Of a stretch of DNA of 64,000 nucleotides, positions 45,589 through 53,933 are shown piece after piece. Within the stretch, counting starts at the first letter, position 1. Every line of letters starts with the position of its first letter. Location: positions 186,001 to 250,000 of the forward strand of contig NC_015976.1 in NCBI RefSeq assembly GCF_000283515.1, given 5' to 3'. The DNA is from Sphingobium sp. SYK-6 (GTDB lineage: Bacteria > Pseudomonadota > Alphaproteobacteria > Sphingomonadales > Sphingomonadaceae). The notes beneath the pieces were generated by a model. It ran no database searches. It was given only the letters and a program-made list of their open reading frames with translations, and was not told where the DNA came from. The position numbers and the translations under genes were made by a program.

Positions 45589-45914
45589 GGTCCCCCATGC
45601 CGTCCGGAGCGCCGGCGGCTGGCGGCGGCGCGATACGGCGCTTGTCACCAATCTAACGATGATTGTCATCGGACAGTCCTCGACCGCACCGCTAGGACAG
45701 GCGCACAGCATCTGCCTGCAGGGGGTGGGGACCGAGGCATCCTCCGGGATGCGCGGGCCGCCAGCGGGTAGCTTGCCGCAGGCAGGTGGGTAGGCCGGCG
45801 GCAGGAACGGGCGGCGCACGCAGCGACCCGGTGCGCCGCCCGGCCCCGAGCGGGCCTTGCCCGGCCTGCGCCGGCATTGTGCCCTTCGCGCGAGCGGATA
45901 TACCGGGGAACCAG
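45589..45914. other. 326-base leader region of the two-component operon
   Basis: No gene seen. TTGTCA occurs twice in the same orientation, at 45642-45647 and 45663-45668, 21 bases apart start to start, which is two helical turns. GATGA/TCATC (45658-45662 and 45666-45670) gives a small inverted repeat around the second. GCATCC and GGATGC near 45738-45753 form a weak hairpin. The repeats could be an operator for the OmpR-type regulator encoded just downstream, by analogy with other members, but this is unproven. Confidence 0.4.
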
Positions 45915-46601
45915 ATGGCCAGCCTGAACATCCTCTATGTCGAAGACGATCCTCTGGCGGCAAGCGCCGTGCAGGCGCTGGTCACGCAAGGCGGGGACCA
46001 TCTCGCCTGGGTGCAGTCAGGCCGCGCCGGACTGCAACGCGCCGCAGCGGACCGCTTCGACGTCATCATCCTCGACCGGATGCTGCCGGATCTGGACGGC
46101 CTCACCATCGTCTCCCGGCTGCGCGCCGCCGGCATCGAGACGCCGGTCCTGATGCTCTCCGCACTCGGGCGCAGCGAGAACCGGATCGAAGGCCTGGACG
46201 CGGGCGTGGACGATTATCTCGCCAAGCCATATGAGCCGCAGGAGTTGCTGGCCCGGGTGAAGGCCCTGCATCGCCGTTCCTCGGGCAAGGTGCATGGCGC
46301 CGTCATCATCTACGGCGCGCTTGAATGCCATCTCAAGGCGCGCACCGCCTTCCGCGCCGGTCGCCACATCGCGCTCAGCCCCCGCGAGTTCGAGCTGTTC
46401 CGCTACTTCATGGAAAATGCCGGCGAGACGGTGACCCGCGAGATGCTGCTGCGGGACGTCTGGAACATGAGCTTCGATCCGCAGACCAATGTCGTCGACG
46501 TGAATATCGGCCGCCTGCGCCGCAAGCTGGAGGACGGCTTCACCACGCCGGCGCTCGAGACGATCTGGGGCGCGGGCTATCGACTGACCGCTTGCGAATG
46601 A
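45915..46601 (+). CDS. OmpR-family response regulator
   Basis: A 228-residue two-component regulator. The receiver (1-120) has the acidic pair in LYVEDDPL, the phospho-acceptor in VIILDRMLPDLDG (Asp about residue 55), LMLSALG and the Lys in LAKPYEPQEL. The winged-helix output (about 135-225) contains LSPREFELFRYFMENAG, VWNMSFDPQTNVVDVNIGRL and the terminal IWGAGYRLT. It pairs with the kinase gene that overlaps its stop by ATGA. Regulated genes are unknown, but the downstream TonB-dependent receptor is a reasonable candidate. Confidence 0.95.
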   Translation: MASLNILYVEDDPLAASAVQALVTQGGDHLAWVQSGRAGLQRAAADRFDVIILDRMLPDLDGLTIVSRLRAAGIETPVLMLSALGRSENRIEGLDAGVDDYLAKPYEPQELLARVKALHRRSSGKVHGAVIIYGALECHLKARTAFRAGRHIALSPREFELFRYFMENAGETVTREMLLRDVWNMSFDPQTNVVDVNIGRLRRKLEDGFTTPALETIWGAGYRLTACE

Positions 46602-47953
46602 GGCCGGAAGCTGGCGCCCGGCGGCGCGGATCGATCGTCTGGCGCGTCGCTGCGGCCTCCCTGTTGATCGCGGGTCTGGCCGTGACGCTGTTGTTCGCGG
46701 CGTCCTGGTCCACGCTGCGGCGCGGCACCAGTGAAGCGCTGGCGGCGACCGTGACCACTGACATTGCCGGGCTGATCGACATCCACGCCAGCGGCGGGGA
46801 GCGCGAACTGCTCCGCCGTGTCGCCGATCGCAAGGACGTGGTGACAATGGAGGGGCGGCGGCCCCATTATCTCGTCGCCCGCGCGGACGGAACGCCCCTG
46901 GCCGGGGACATCCGCGCCTGGCCGCCCCTGTCCGCCGCATTGTCCGAGCAAGGCTATGTGACGCTGGCGGGGGGAACACCGGTCTATGCGCGGGCAGCGA
47001 AGCTCGGCCCGGACCTCCAGCTGCTCGTCGCGCGGGAATATGCCCAGGACCGGGAGACGATGCGGCGCCTCACGCACATCTTCCTGGCGGTGGGCGCGGC
47101 CATCGTGCTTGGCGTCGGAGCGGTCGCGATGCTCACGGCGCGCGGCCTCGCGCGGCGGATCGATCATGTGAATGCAAATCTGAGGGCGGCTGCGGAAGGC
47201 TATCCGGCCGCGCTCGAGAGCCCCGGCACGCCGCGCGACGAGATTGACGAGCTGGCCTTGCAGGGCGCGCGGCTGCTGGCCCGGCAAGCCCGGCTCGTGC
47301 GCGTGCAGAAGCATGTTTCGGACCATGTCGCTCACGAGATCCGCACGCCATTGATGCACCTCGACGCCCGGCTCGCCGCCGCGCTCCAGGAGCGGTCCGA
47401 ACCGGGCGGCAGCGGCACGCTCACGCGATCACGCGCGGACATCCGCACTATCGTCACCATGCTCGATTCGCTGCTGGACATCGCATCCAACGAAGGGCGG
47501 CGGGGCGATCTCGCCGGGCTGTCGGAACTCGATCTTTCCGCGCTCCTCACCGACGTCGCCGCGCTTTACGAAGGCAGCGTGGAGGAAGCGGGACTGGCGC
47601 TGGAAACCGCCATCGAGCCCGGCGTGACGATGCTCGCGGAGCGCATGCAGATCGTCCGCCTCGTCTCCAACCTGCTCGACAACGCGATCAAATATGTGCC
47701 GGCCGGGGGCACCGTGTGCCTTGCGCTGACGCATGGCCCGCGCATCATCATCGCCGATGACGGGCCGGGCATTCCGCCCGAGGACAGGGCACGGATCTTC
47801 GAGCGCTTCGCCCGCAGCGCCGGGCAGGTGACGCAGCCGGGCCACGGCCTCGGCCTTGCGCTGGCCCGCGCGATCGCGCAGCGGCACGGACTGGTGCTCC
47901 GCCTGGATGAAACCGCGCGGGGCGCCTGCTTTGTGGTGGAGCCGGAGACATGA
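46598..47953 (+). CDS. sensor histidine kinase
   Basis: A 451-residue membrane kinase. Helix 1 is VWRVAAASLLIAGLAVTLLF (about 14-33) and helix 2 is HIFLAVGAAIVLGVGAVAML (about 165-184), enclosing a periplasmic sensor of about 130 residues without recognised domain. A HAMP-like linker leads to the phospho-acceptor His in HVAHEIRTPL (about 245). The ATPase holds the N box LVSNLLDNAIKY, G1 DDGPGIP and G2 GHGLGLALARAI. It should phosphorylate the regulator encoded just upstream. The lipoprotein gene downstream also overlaps by ATGA and may be a periplasmic accessory. Confidence 0.93.
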   Translation: MRPEAGARRRGSIVWRVAAASLLIAGLAVTLLFAASWSTLRRGTSEALAATVTTDIAGLIDIHASGGERELLRRVADRKDVVTMEGRRPHYLVARADGTPLAGDIRAWPPLSAALSEQGYVTLAGGTPVYARAAKLGPDLQLLVAREYAQDRETMRRLTHIFLAVGAAIVLGVGAVAMLTARGLARRIDHVNANLRAAAEGYPAALESPGTPRDEIDELALQGARLLARQARLVRVQKHVSDHVAHEIRTPLMHLDARLAAALQERSEPGGSGTLTRSRADIRTIVTMLDSLLDIASNEGRRGDLAGLSELDLSALLTDVAALYEGSVEEAGLALETAIEPGVTMLAERMQIVRLVSNLLDNAIKYVPAGGTVCLALTHGPRIIIADDGPGIPPEDRARIFERFARSAGQVTQPGHGLGLALARAIAQRHGLVLRLDETARGACFVVEPET

Positions 47954-48555
47954 GACAGGTCACTCTCGCCGCTGTCCTGACAGCGATGCTTGCCTCGCTG
48001 CCGGCCGGCTGCGCCAGTCCGCAGGCGCGCGGGGCAGCGTCTCTCCCAGCGGCACCTGTCACGCGCGCCGACATGGTCGCGCGCCTTCTGGTGGCAGCGG
48101 AACAGGCCGCCAATGCGCCCGACCCGCAGCCGGGCAGACTTGCAGAAGCGCTTGCTGCGCTCGACCGGCTCGGCGCGCGTCCCGCGCCCGGCGCGACGGA
48201 TAGCCTGACCGATCCTCTCCCCGGCTGGCGCACCAGCGCGCCGAACGCGGCGGTGCCTACGATGCGAGGCAGGCTGCTCGGCCCGGCCTATCGCCGCGGC
48301 CATCTCGAACCCGGCGCCACGACGACGCTCGCCCAGCTCTTCGATGGTGGGCGCCAGGCCCGCGTCGCCATCGCCGCGGCGGGCGGCGGACCGCTCGGCA
48401 TCGCCGTGCTGGACGGCACGGGCAAACCGGTCTGCCCCGTCCGGCAGGGCACCGGCAGCCAGTGCAGCTGGGTGCCGCCCTTCAGCGGCCGGCACCACAT
48501 CAGGCTCAGCAACCCAGGTGCGATGCGGGTGGCTTATTATCTTGTGATAGAGTGA
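47950..48555 (+). CDS. hypothetical lipoprotein coupled to the two-component system
   Basis: A 201-residue protein. MRQVTLAAVLTAMLASLPAGC is a lipoprotein signal with Cys at residue 21. A helical Ala-rich part (about 40-80) is followed by a beta-rich C-terminal half with two cysteines in KPVCPVRQGTGSQCSW and strands such as RRGHLEPGATTTLAQLFDGG. I recognise no named domain; the C-terminal half looks like a jelly-roll or immunoglobulin-like fold. Overlap of four bases with the kinase gene makes co-expression very likely, so a signal-modulating or sensed envelope component is plausible but unproven. Confidence 0.75.
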   Translation: MRQVTLAAVLTAMLASLPAGCASPQARGAASLPAAPVTRADMVARLLVAAEQAANAPDPQPGRLAEALAALDRLGARPAPGATDSLTDPLPGWRTSAPNAAVPTMRGRLLGPAYRRGHLEPGATTTLAQLFDGGRQARVAIAAAGGGPLGIAVLDGTGKPVCPVRQGTGSQCSWVPPFSGRHHIRLSNPGAMRVAYYLVIE

Positions 48556-48559
48556 CGAA

Positions 48560-48578
48560 TTCCCGGTAACGCCGGGAA
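48560..48578. terminator. small hairpin after the two-component operon
   Basis: TTCCCGG (48560-48566) pairs with CCGGGAA (48572-48578) around TAACG, five bases after the lipoprotein stop, followed by AA rather than Ts. It may attenuate read-through into the receptor gene. Confidence 0.35.
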
Positions 48579-48630
48579 AACAGGCTGCCAAGCCTATGGA
48601 TTTGTTCAGGATCGGGGTGCACGTTCACGT

Positions 48631-48658
48631 TTCGCTCGTGCCGCTTGGCACGCGCGAA
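48631..48658 (+). promoter_or_regulatory. stem-loop in the leader of the TonB-dependent receptor
   Basis: TTCGCTCGTGCC (48631-48642) and GGCACGCGCGAA (48647-48658) form a 12-position stem with one T/C mismatch and a GCTT loop, about 130 bases before the receptor start. No known riboswitch was recognised. It might be a leader control element or a promoter-proximal operator. Confidence 0.35.
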
Positions 48659-48787
48659 GTGCATCCGAATTGTTCCCTCCTGGATAAGTTTCCGACGTCG
48701 CTTTGGACCACTCAGGCCACGATCCGGATTAGCGCATCTGTCAGCCATCGGCGCAGCGCACCGGTTCCGTGTCAGGGGAGGATGAAA

Positions 48788-51700
48788 GTGAATTGGCATA
48801 AGCTGGATCGCGCGAGCGTCATGGGAACAAGTGGGAGCTGGGCTTCGACGGTATCCGCTCTGGCGCTCATGTGTGCCGCTGCGCCTGCGCAGGCACAAGA
48901 TAACATTGCACCGCAAGCGGCTTCAGAGGGCGAAGATGGGGCGGCCATTCTGGTAACAGGTACGCGCATCAAGCGCGACGGCTTCAATGAGCCGACGCCG
49001 GCCACCGTGATCGGGGCTGATCTGATGGCCAATCTTGGCCAGGTGAACATTTCAGAGACGCTGCGCGTCATTCCGCAGAACTCGAATTTCCAGTCGGATG
49101 CCACTGCAGGCATCACCGCAGGCGCCAATGTCGGTGCATCCTTCGCGAACCTGCGCGGGCTCAACCCGTTCAACGGCACCCGCACACTGACGCTTGTCAA
49201 TTCCCGACGGTTCATCCCGACCTCCGATGGCGGGGCGATCGATCTCAACGTCATCCCTTCGGCGATGATCCAGCGCGTGGAAACCGTGACCGGCGGCGCT
49301 TCGGCAGCTTATGGTTCCGACGCGATCGCGGGCGTGGTCAATATCATCCTCGATACGCGCTTCGAGGGTATCAAGGCCCAGGCGGACTATGGCCAGACGA
49401 CGCGCGGAGACGGCAAGAGCTATCATGCCTCGCTGATGGGCGGCACCAGCTTCGGCGGCGGGCGCGGCCATATTGTCGCGGGCATCGAGTACCAGAAAAA
49501 CGAGGGGGTCGGCGACTGCGCGAAAGTGCGTCTCTGGTGCGCGGAGAGCTATGACATCTTCACAAATGCCAATTCGATCCTGCCGGGAACGACGGCCCGG
49601 ACGGGCTACAATATCCCCGGCTCGCCGACTTACGGTCTGCCGCATTACATCATCGCGCCCGGCTCCAAGCAGGCCTTCAATGATCCTCGAGGCGTGGTGC
49701 GCGACGCGACGGTCACAAATCCTGCCGCCCGCTACAAGCGCTTCAATGATGAAGGGACCGGCGTGGTCGATTTCGACGCCGGTCGTTTCCTCGGCGCCGC
49801 GCTGATTGGGCCTCGTCAGGGGGGTGACGGTGCGTCGACCTATGACGACAGCGACCTGCAGACGCCGCTCAAGCGGTGGGTCGGATATATGTACGGCGAA
49901 TATGAGCTGACCGACACCCTCACGCTCCAGACCGAACTGACCTATGCGCAACGCATCGCATCAAACACGAGCTACATCGTCGGTCCCCGGTCCACTTTCT
50001 ATGTTCAGCCGGACAACCCCTATCTCCCCAATGACCTGAAAGCACTGCTCGCAGGAACCCGTTTCAGTCTCGGTAAGGATCTCGATGGCGTACTCACCTC
50101 GGAAAACCGGGCTGATGCAAGGGTGTTTCGCGGCCTGATCGGACTATCCGGGCCGTTGTTCGGCGACTGGACCTGGGATGCCTATTACCAGTACGGCCGC
50201 AACAAGCGACATCAGGACCGGACCAACAACCGCGTCAATCAGCCCTTCCAATATGCTCTGGATGCCGTTGACGAAGGGCTCGTGACCACCGGCGTTGCCT
50301 CCGGCAACATCGTTTGCCGGGAGCTCACACGGGCCAATCCCGATCCGCGCGCGCAGGGCTGCAAGCCCATGAACCTCTTCGGTCTCGGGAATGTCGATCC
50401 CGCCGCGCTCGCTTACGCCTACCGACCCGTGGTTGAGGACTTCATCTACGATCAGCACGTCCTTTCGGGTTCTGTGCAGGGTACGGTGTTCGAAGGCTGG
50501 GGTGCAGGGCCCATCGCGGCAGCCGCGGGTGTCGACTGGCGATCCGAGGGTGGCGACGTCACGCACGGAAACATTCCCGATTACAACGACTATGCCTTCA
50601 CATTCGGCCTCGATTATTCGGGCCAAATCAATGTGCTCGAGGGCTTTGGGGAGCTGAACGTACCGATCTTCCGCGACTCCGCGATCGGCGATCTGCTCGA
50701 GCTGAATGGTGCTGCCCGCTACACGCGCAATCACGCGCGGAACAATGACAGCAGGGAAGAGAAGACTTCCGAGGCGGTAAGCTGGAAGGTTTCGGCGGTG
50801 TACGACATCATTCCGGATATCCGCATCCGGGCTTCACGGTCGCGCGACATTCGCGCGGCGGGCTTCCGCGAACTGTTCCTGCGCAACGTGCCGACCGAAC
50901 CGGGATCGACGAGCGGCATCGTCAATAACTGGTGGCTCGATCCGGTGGGACAGCAGACCGGGAACGACTGGACGCCCATCCTCAATGGCGGCAGCTTTGC
51001 GCTGACGCCGGAGAAGGCGGATACCACGACGCTGGGCGTCGTTCTCCAGCCGAGTTTCATTCCTGGCCTGCGGGTTTCGGCGGACTGGTACCAGATCAAG
51101 ATCAAGGATGCGGTCACGACGCTGACCGGCCAGCGCATTGTCGACTTCTGCTTTGATTATGAGCTGTTCTGCGATCGCATCAACTTCGCGACGGCGGATC
51201 GGAAGGACGTCAGCTTCATCGATGCACGTCAGGTCAATCTGGCCAAGATGGTGCTGCGCGGGTTCGACTTCGAGGTCGACTATCGCATGCGCCTTTCAGA
51301 CGTCAGATCCGACTGGAACGGAGCTGTCAGCTTCCGGCTGCTGGCCAACCGGCAGTATGACTTCATCAGCCAGGCCAACCCATCGGTTCCCGAGATCAAT
51401 TATGCCGGCCAGACCGGGCCTGTCGTCGATGGCGGTGACTTCAACCCGTCGCCGCCGTGGATATGGAACGCCTTCGTGACCTACGACAATGGCGGGTTCA
51501 ACACGACCTTCTCCTGGCGGCGCTATAGCGAAGGCATTTTCAATGTCCTTCGTACCGGGCCTGAGGATGAAGGCTATGATCCCACGCAGGCGAACAGCAT
51601 CAGCACGAACCGTGTGAAAGGCGCGAGCTATTTCAATCTCGCAATGACCTATCGAATCCCGATGGGCAGTTCGGATACGCGCTTTGTGGAACTGTTCGGC

Positions 51701-51841
51701 ACGGTCGACAATCTGTTCGATCGCAAGCCTCCGGTGGCGCCCGGCGGCGGTGGTGGCGCAGGATCGAACTATCCCACCAATCCCGTCTTCTTCGATACGT
51801 TCGGATCACGGTGGCGCGCCGGCATTCGCGTTCGCTACTGA
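48788..51841 (+). CDS. TonB-dependent receptor
   Basis: A receptor of about 1,018 residues. After a signal peptide (SWASTVSALALMCAAAPAQAQ) comes the plug: ILVTGTRIKRDGFNEPTPATVIG, ISETLRVIP, then VTGGASAAYGSDAIAGVVNIILD. The remainder is a 22-strand barrel ending GIRVRY, with terminal aromatic residue. It imports a ligand across the outer membrane using TonB energy; siderophore, oligosaccharide and vitamin classes all share this layout, so substrate is open. AGGGGAGG at 48774-48781 touches the ATG at 48782 but is 6 bases from the GTG at 48788, so GTG is preferred. It lies downstream of the two-component operon. Confidence 0.93.
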   Translation: MNWHKLDRASVMGTSGSWASTVSALALMCAAAPAQAQDNIAPQAASEGEDGAAILVTGTRIKRDGFNEPTPATVIGADLMANLGQVNISETLRVIPQNSNFQSDATAGITAGANVGASFANLRGLNPFNGTRTLTLVNSRRFIPTSDGGAIDLNVIPSAMIQRVETVTGGASAAYGSDAIAGVVNIILDTRFEGIKAQADYGQTTRGDGKSYHASLMGGTSFGGGRGHIVAGIEYQKNEGVGDCAKVRLWCAESYDIFTNANSILPGTTARTGYNIPGSPTYGLPHYIIAPGSKQAFNDPRGVVRDATVTNPAARYKRFNDEGTGVVDFDAGRFLGAALIGPRQGGDGASTYDDSDLQTPLKRWVGYMYGEYELTDTLTLQTELTYAQRIASNTSYIVGPRSTFYVQPDNPYLPNDLKALLAGTRFSLGKDLDGVLTSENRADARVFRGLIGLSGPLFGDWTWDAYYQYGRNKRHQDRTNNRVNQPFQYALDAVDEGLVTTGVASGNIVCRELTRANPDPRAQGCKPMNLFGLGNVDPAALAYAYRPVVEDFIYDQHVLSGSVQGTVFEGWGAGPIAAAAGVDWRSEGGDVTHGNIPDYNDYAFTFGLDYSGQINVLEGFGELNVPIFRDSAIGDLLELNGAARYTRNHARNNDSREEKTSEAVSWKVSAVYDIIPDIRIRASRSRDIRAAGFRELFLRNVPTEPGSTSGIVNNWWLDPVGQQTGNDWTPILNGGSFALTPEKADTTTLGVVLQPSFIPGLRVSADWYQIKIKDAVTTLTGQRIVDFCFDYELFCDRINFATADRKDVSFIDARQVNLAKMVLRGFDFEVDYRMRLSDVRSDWNGAVSFRLLANRQYDFISQANPSVPEINYAGQTGPVVDGGDFNPSPPWIWNAFVTYDNGGFNTTFSWRRYSEGIFNVLRTGPEDEGYDPTQANSISTNRVKGASYFNLAMTYRIPMGSSDTRFVELFGTVDNLFDRKPPVAPGGGGGAGSNYPTNPVFFDTFGSRWRAGIRVRY

Positions 51842-51883
51842 GGACGGGTTGAGGGCATGCATACCATGCCCGGTCACAATCAG

Positions 51884-51921
51884 GCCGCCGGAGGGTCACG
51901 TCCTCCGGCGGCTTCATTTTT
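51884..51921 (+). terminator. strong Rho-independent terminator of the receptor gene
   Basis: GCCGCCGGAGG (51884-51894) pairs perfectly over 11 bp with CCTCCGGCGGC (51902-51912), with a 7-base loop, followed by TTCATTTTT to 51921. It stands 43 bases after the receptor stop. Confidence 0.92.
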
Positions 51922-51965
51922 CCTGAGACTTGTCACACGCCGTGAATGGCCTCGGATTGGGCTCA

Positions 51966-52142
51966 TCATTGTGACGGTGCAGCTAGGAGGTGTCGGGGCT
52001 CTGGCTCAAAATCTGTGGAATGCGAGGACATCGGCGAATTGGCATGCATGCCCCGCAGATGGATCAGGATCAGGTCCCGGACCGCCGGCTGTGCCACCGA
52101 TGCGGGTCGAATGTCGAAAGCGTCGGTCATGGGTGCCGTCAT
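51966..52142 (-). pseudogene. truncated GNAT acetyltransferase remnant
   Basis: A frame on the minus strand starts MTAPMTDAFDIRPASVAQPAV and continues VRDLILIHLRGMHANSPMSSHS, which matches by eye the N-terminal helix pair of many GNAT enzymes (I-R-x-A, then H-L-x-x-M-x-x-x-S-P-x-x-S-x-H). It ends after about 58 residues, before any acetyl-CoA loop, and neither other frame continues the domain. It lies in a 424-base gap (51842-52265) between the receptor and the HHH gene that otherwise holds only the receptor terminator. Probably the leftover 5' end of a deleted gene. Confidence 0.45.
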
Positions 52143-52265
52143 AGCCACGCGCGCGGGCCCATGGAACAGTGGACCGGCGCCATGACGCCCGAACAGATCC
52201 GCATGCAGCGCGTCGTACGAGAGCGTCGCTGCCCGCGGGATGAAGCGCGCATGCGTCTGCCCCAA

Positions 52266-52913
52266 TCAGAGATGGCCGTAACGTTGATCGAAGAGCGCCA
52301 TGTCTCCGCGCGCCAGCAAGCGGGCCTGCGCGATCCACTCATCGCGGATGATGCTGCCCTTGAAGGGACCGAGACTGCCGTCGATCCGTTCGATGTCTTC
52401 CGGAAGCCAGCCCGCAATATCCTCGAACCGCTGGACGCCCTGCCTCCGCAGCAGAAGTTCCAGTTCCGGCCCGATCCCCTTGATCCGCGTGAGATCGTCC
52501 GGTGGCAGGACGGTTTCCACCTCCGGCGCCGCCGGCATCACCACAAAATCAGCGTCAGGCGCCTCACCGGCCGACGACGCGGCCGCGATATTTGCACCAT
52601 CCTCCTCCGGCCTGCTCGCGGCGATCACCGGGCCAAGCACATCCGCTTCCCCAGCGCCCGCCGGTTCTGCCATGGTCGGCCGATGGCCGATATCGTTGGC
52701 CGGCGCGACAGGCACGGGCGAGGCGACGCCCACCGAGGCCACGGGGTCTGCTGGCGACGGGACCGTATCGGCCGGCGCATGCCATGCTCCGTCCGGATCG
52801 AACGGGATCAGCTCCACAGCCGCTCGCCGGCCCCAGCTATGCCAGGCAGTGAACAGGCCGATGGCGAACGACAGAAGCAAGGCCGGCCAGTAATGGAGCA
52901 CGAGCGCGGTCAC
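52266..52913 (-). CDS. membrane-anchored helix-hairpin-helix protein
   Basis: A 215-residue protein read from GTG 52913, which GGAGG (minus strand, 52919-52923) precedes by 5 bases. Residues about 3-24 (ALVLHYWPALLLSFAIGLFT) are one membrane helix. A long Ala/Pro/Glu-rich linker (about 40-145) follows. Then comes a helix-hairpin-helix unit: DDLTRIKGIGPELELLLRRQ, GVQRFEDIAGW, GPFKGSIIRDEWIAQARLLA. This HHH type also appears as an accessory tail on NADH dehydrogenase E and ribosomal proteins in alphaproteobacteria; its partner is unknown. The GTG overlaps the stop of the 29-residue gene before it, so the three genes to 53790 form one operon. Confidence 0.82.
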   Translation of the reverse strand: MTALVLHYWPALLLSFAIGLFTAWHSWGRRAAVELIPFDPDGAWHAPADTVPSPADPVASVGVASPVPVAPANDIGHRPTMAEPAGAGEADVLGPVIAASRPEEDGANIAAASSAGEAPDADFVVMPAAPEVETVLPPDDLTRIKGIGPELELLLRRQGVQRFEDIAGWLPEDIERIDGSLGPFKGSIIRDEWIAQARLLARGDMALFDQRYGHL

Positions 52914-52999
52914 CGGCGCCTCCAGATCGCCGCGCCAGCCACGAGCCCGAGGGCAAAGACCAGCAGGAACAGGGCAAGCGTCTCCACCAGCAGCGGCAT
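52910..52999 (-). CDS. 29-residue single-helix membrane protein
   Basis: A micro-gene on the minus strand. It starts MPLLVETLAL, has one hydrophobic helix (about residues 3-24) and ends GAAIWRRR, so the basic end should stay in the cytoplasm. Its ATG shares one base with the stop of the OmpA-family gene upstream (TGATG) and its TGA overlaps the GTG of the HHH gene downstream (GTGA). Perfect packing between two real genes is the main evidence that it is translated. Function unknown; small helices of this kind often steady a membrane complex. Confidence 0.7.
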   Translation of the reverse strand: MPLLVETLALFLLVFALGLVAGAAIWRRR

Positions 53000-53790
53000 C
53001 AGCTTGTCTCCCGGGATACCGTGAACGTGATACGCCGGCTGGACGGACCGCCATTGGCAAGCGGACGACTGGCCCCGAAGCCCCGCGCCGAGAGCAGCTC
53101 GGCCGGCGCGCCATGTTCCACCAGCAGGGCGCGCACGCGATCGGCACGCTCCTGCGACATGGCGCGATTGACCCCCTCGCTCCCCGTGTCGTCGCTATGC
53201 CCGCCGACCTCCAGTCGGTAGCCCGAACATTCCTTCAGCGCCGCGGCGACATCCGCGACGATCGCGCGCGTCGTCGGGTTGAGCCAGGCACTGCCGGAAC
53301 GGAAACTGAGCGGCCGGTTCGCGACGGCAGCATCGACGCCGCGCTGGCATCCGTCCGGCCCTGCAAAGGCGATCGCCGCGCCTCCCGTGGGCGGCGTGAG
53401 AGGCGGCTTGGCGGATGCGGTGTCGGATTTCGCAGCTGGCGTGGCGGCGGCGGCGCTTGCGACAGGGATTGCCGGCGCGGGCTGAGTGCTACGAGCGACA
53501 CCGCTCTCGCTCCAGATTGCGCCACCACCGCCAGGCAGCGCGCGCACCACCTGCAGCGCATCGCTCTGCCGCACGAGATCCGCGTCGCCGGACAGGACGG
53601 CGGTGCGGACGAGTGGACGCTGCGGATAGCGAACATGGATGTCCCCCAGCCCATGCGCGGCCAGCGCGCTCTCAGCGCGCGCGCCGAGATCGGCCAGGAA
53701 GGCCTCGCCCTGCCCGAGAGGACCATGAACCAGCAACGCCAGCAGCCCGGTGGCGCCGGCGCCGAGCATGATTTTCAGGCCGGCCTTCAT
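52999..53790 (-). CDS. BON-like plus OmpA-family envelope protein
   Basis: A 263-residue protein. An uncleaved-looking N-terminal helix (MLGAGATGLLALLVHG, about 8-24) anchors it. Residues about 28-95 resemble a BON domain (AESALAAHGLGDIHVRYPQR, then TAVLSGDADLVRQSDALQVV). A Pro/Ala/Thr linker follows to about 145. The C-terminal OmpA domain (about 160-263) carries the peptidoglycan-binding GGHSDDTGSEGVNRAMSQER and GFGASRPL. The order helix-BON-OmpA is that of mycobacterial OmpATb/ArfA, also encoded with a small membrane protein. Here it is first of a three-gene operon. Confidence 0.85.
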   Translation of the reverse strand: MKAGLKIMLGAGATGLLALLVHGPLGQGEAFLADLGARAESALAAHGLGDIHVRYPQRPLVRTAVLSGDADLVRQSDALQVVRALPGGGGAIWSESGVARSTQPAPAIPVASAAAATPAAKSDTASAKPPLTPPTGGAAIAFAGPDGCQRGVDAAVANRPLSFRSGSAWLNPTTRAIVADVAAALKECSGYRLEVGGHSDDTGSEGVNRAMSQERADRVRALLVEHGAPAELLSARGFGASRPLANGGPSSRRITFTVSRETS

Positions 53791-53933
53791 GATGACGATT
53801 CTGCCCCCGCGGAATTGGGAGCAAGCTGACCCATTAGGCCGGAACCATCAATCCCTCATGGCAACCGATCGTGCCGTTATGACACGCCTGAGCGCCGCCA
53901 TCCGGCAGGGACGGTGCAGCCCCAGCTGCGCCC

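Noticed and set aside
44032..45963. 643-codon minus-strand frame over malate synthase G
   Set aside because: Malate synthase G is unmistakable on the plus strand; the opposite frame has no family features.
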